From an uncultured Bacteroides sp. (GTDB lineage: Bacteria; Bacteroidota; Bacteroidia; Bacteroidales; Bacteroidaceae), in contig CASDXG010000096.1 of assembly GCA_949285025.1 (NCBI GenBank), positions 1 through 64,000 on the forward strand: DNA of 64,000 bases, read 5' to 3'. The translations under genes were made by a program, and so were the position numbers. Shown piece by piece: positions 61,731 through 64,000 of the stretch (its first letter is position 1; each line of letters starts with the position of its first letter). Below the pieces are notes generated by a model, which made no database searches, had not been told where the DNA came from, and was given only the letters and a program-made list of their open reading frames with translations.

Positions 61731-64000
61731 TTCACGGGAGAAAAAAGCATTGGGTTACGCCGTTCAGGAGGTTGGGGCAGAACAATTGACACAAGCCGGC
61801 AATTCAAATCTGTCGGGTGCGCTGCAAGGCAAAGTCTCGGGCGTAGACATTCGTCCTTCTTCGGGCATGCCGGGTGCATCATCTCAAATAACGATTCGCG
61901 GATCCCGTTCTTTTTCGGGGGACAATACGCCGCTGTATGTCATCGACGGTATGCCGGTAACTTCTACACCGGATATCGATACGGAGGTGCAAAATAACGG
62001 AAGTGTGAGCGGAGCCGATTTCGCAAACCGTGCGGTAGATATTGATCCGAACGATATAGAAACGATTACAATTCTGAAAGGGCAGGCGGCAGCTGCATTA
62101 TATGGTATCCGTGCTTCAAATGGAGTTGTCGTCATTACAACGAAAAGCGGGAAGGGGCTGGAAAAAGGCCGTTCGCAAATCTCGCTTTCTTCCAGTGTAA
62201 GTTTTGATGTGGTAGGGCGCACTCCGGAACAGCAGATGCTGTATGCTCAAGGGTCAGCCGGCAAGTTTGACCCGACTTCCGGGCAGTCTTGGGGGCCTCT
62301 TATATCGGAACTTCCCAATGATGCGCAGTATGGAGGAAATACCGATAACCAATATACGCAGCAATACGGCAGGCATGAAGGTATGTATTACGTACCACAG
62401 CGTGCCGCAGCCGGGCTTGATCCTTGGGCTTATCCGCAGGCGTATGACAATATCGGGCAGTTCTTCCGTACGGGGGTTACGTGGAACAATTCGTTTAATA
62501 TCGCTCAGGCATTGGATAAGACGAATTATTCTTTCTCATTGGGTTCGTCTACCCAAAACGGAATTATCCCGGAAACGGGAATGCATCGCTATAATGCAAA
62601 GGTAAATGTCGAGACAAATCTGAACGAGCATTGGACTACCGGTATCGTGGCAAACTATATTACCAGTCATATTGATAAGGCAACTACATCGGGGAACGGG
62701 ATTCTGCGTACGGTATACCCGGCGCCGCCCAGCTATGATCTGGCGGGTATTCCAAGTCACATTGCTGGCGATCCGTACACTCAAAACTCATTCCGTACGG
62801 CGATGGATAATGCCTATTGGTCGGCAGATAATAATGAATTTAATGAGAAAACGAATCGTTTCTTCGGGAATGCCTATGCAAATTTCCGGACAAAATTCGG
62901 GACAGAGAATCATACGTTGAACGTAAAGTATATGGCCGGCGTGGATGCTTATACAACGCATTACAGCGATAGCTACGGATACGGCAGTTACACCGGACAG
63001 AACGGGCAGTTGGAGAAGTATGGTTGGACGAATGCAACTTATAACTCTTTGCTGACGATTAATTATGATTGGCGTATTAATCATGACTGGAGCCTGAATG
63101 CGATTGTGGGAAATGAGGTGATTCAGAGTAACCGGAACAAGTATTATTCGTATGGTTCGAACTTTGGTTTTTCCGGATGGAACCATTTGGACAATGCAAC
63201 GATTCAAAGCACTTCTTCCGAAAGATGGTCGAAGCGTACGGTGGGTTTCTTCGGGAATATTTCTGCTTCGTATAAGAATATGTTGTATTTAACGCTAACC
63301 GGGCGTCAGGATTATGTGTCGAATATGCCACGCAATAACCGCTCGTTCTTCTATCCGTCGGTGTCTTTAGGTTTCCTTCTTACAGAGTTGAAGGCATTGA
63401 AAAACGATGTGGTGAATTATGCAAAGATTCGTTTTTCTTATGCAGAGGTGGGACAGGCAGGCGATTATCTTGAGAATTATTTTGCGATTCCGGCTTACGG
63501 AGGAGGATTTTACCAGTTGACTCCGTTGATGTATCCCATAAACGGCAGCACGGCATACGTACCGTATGATGTAATCTTTGATTCAAAGTTGAAGCCACAA
63601 AACACGAAATCGTATGAAATCGGGGCAGATGTGAGTATGTTTGACAATTTGATTAGTGTCAGTTATACTTATTCCCGGCAAAATGTAAAGGATCAGATTT
63701 TTGAAGTTCCTTTGTCCGGTTCTACGGGAGCATCATCGTTATTGACAAATGGAGGGCGTCTTCATACCGATACGCACGAGCTTAATATCACAATCAGTCC
63801 GGTTCGTTCACAAAAAGTTGACTGGGATTTCGGATTTAACTTTACGCGGATGACGAATATGGTCGATGAGTTGGCTCCGGGAGTTGAGAGTATTACCTTG
63901 GGAGGATATGTAACACCTCAGGTTCGTGCCAGCGCTGGTGAAGAATTTCCCGTGATTTACGGTTCAAGCTATAAGCGCGATGCGAATGGGAATATTCTGG
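61596..64000 (+). pseudogene. Silent SusC/RagA gene lacking its 5' end (donor half of the switch), runs off the window
   Basis: An uninterrupted frame runs from repeat copy 2 to the right edge (open already from 61543, after a TGA at 61540). It encodes about 800 residues of a SusC transporter: EEVVVTAMGISREKKALGYA, plug (NTPLYVIDGMPVTS, ITILKGQAAAALYGIRASNGVVVITT) and much of the barrel. There is no signal peptide, no carboxypeptidase-like domain beyond its last part and no promoter. The first in-frame ATG is inside the repeat (61633). It is therefore not a decayed pseudogene but a silent cassette that becomes complete when the segment inverts. SusD and further genes probably follow beyond the window. 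Confidence 0.9.

Noticed and set aside
61539..63598. Several open frames of 60-150 codons on both strands within the silent SusC
   Set aside because: They are out-of-frame shadows of the long SusC frame; their sequences are Arg-rich or low in information and interrupted.

Overview
The window comes from a bacterium of the Bacteroidota, almost certainly the order Bacteroidales. It holds two SusC/SusD outer-membrane nutrient-uptake loci, many promoters of the Bacteroides type (a TTG or TTTG about 19-20 bp upstream of TAnnTTTG), few clear Shine-Dalgarno sequences, and lineage-typical genes (ribonuclease Y, fused DAHP synthase/chorismate mutase, coiled-coil protein next to ZapA). The genus cannot be fixed from sequence reading alone.

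Layout. 1-5.7 kb: the 3' part of an LpxA-like acyltransferase, a TetR regulator, a three-gene polysaccharide O-acetylation module (two SGNH proteins and an MBOAT acyltransferase) and a Fur-family regulator. 5.8-13.1 kb: a secreted CE1-like esterase, a GNAT acetyltransferase with uvrA, a family-10-like glycosidase and a small outer-membrane barrel. 13.2-17.4 kb: the phenylalanine/tyrosine operon (pheA, aminotransferase, aroF-chorismate mutase, tyrA) behind a Phe/Tyr-rich leader peptide and an attenuator. 17.4-28.9 kb: a MalY/PatB enzyme, a first SusC/SusD locus with a lipoprotein of the endonuclease/exonuclease/phosphatase fold, a TPR protein, and an acyl-CoA synthetase paired with an XRE-cupin regulator. 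29-38.9 kb: patatin, two peptidases, recJ-recQ, rny and zapA with a coiled-coil partner. 39-53.7 kb: tRNA-Trp, a uracil-DNA-glycosylase-like protein, dsbD, a ferredoxin-rich redox operon (NapH-NapG fusion, Fe-S aldo/keto reductase, DUF1893, ECF S component), a keto-sugar type pair (DUF1080 and Gfo/Idh/MocA), a VOC protein, tRNA-Lys, an AI-2E family exporter and rsmI.

53.7-64 kb holds the most striking system. A complete SusC/SusD/lipid-binding locus on the minus strand is separated from a second SusC gene on the plus strand by a tyrosine recombinase gene. A 135-bp inverted repeat with only two synonymous differences lies in codons 68-112 of the complete SusC and at the very start of the second one, which has no start codon or signal peptide of its own. 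The promoter, signal peptide and N-terminal domain therefore sit, with the recombinase gene, on an invertible segment of about 1.8 kb. Flipping it would fuse them in frame to the silent second SusC. This is a DNA-inversion switch between two outer-membrane transporters, seen in its state 1. The second locus continues past the right edge.

The second highlight is the transcription attenuator before pheA. A 29-residue leader with 14 Phe/Tyr residues is followed by mutually exclusive antiterminator and terminator helices that share one strand.
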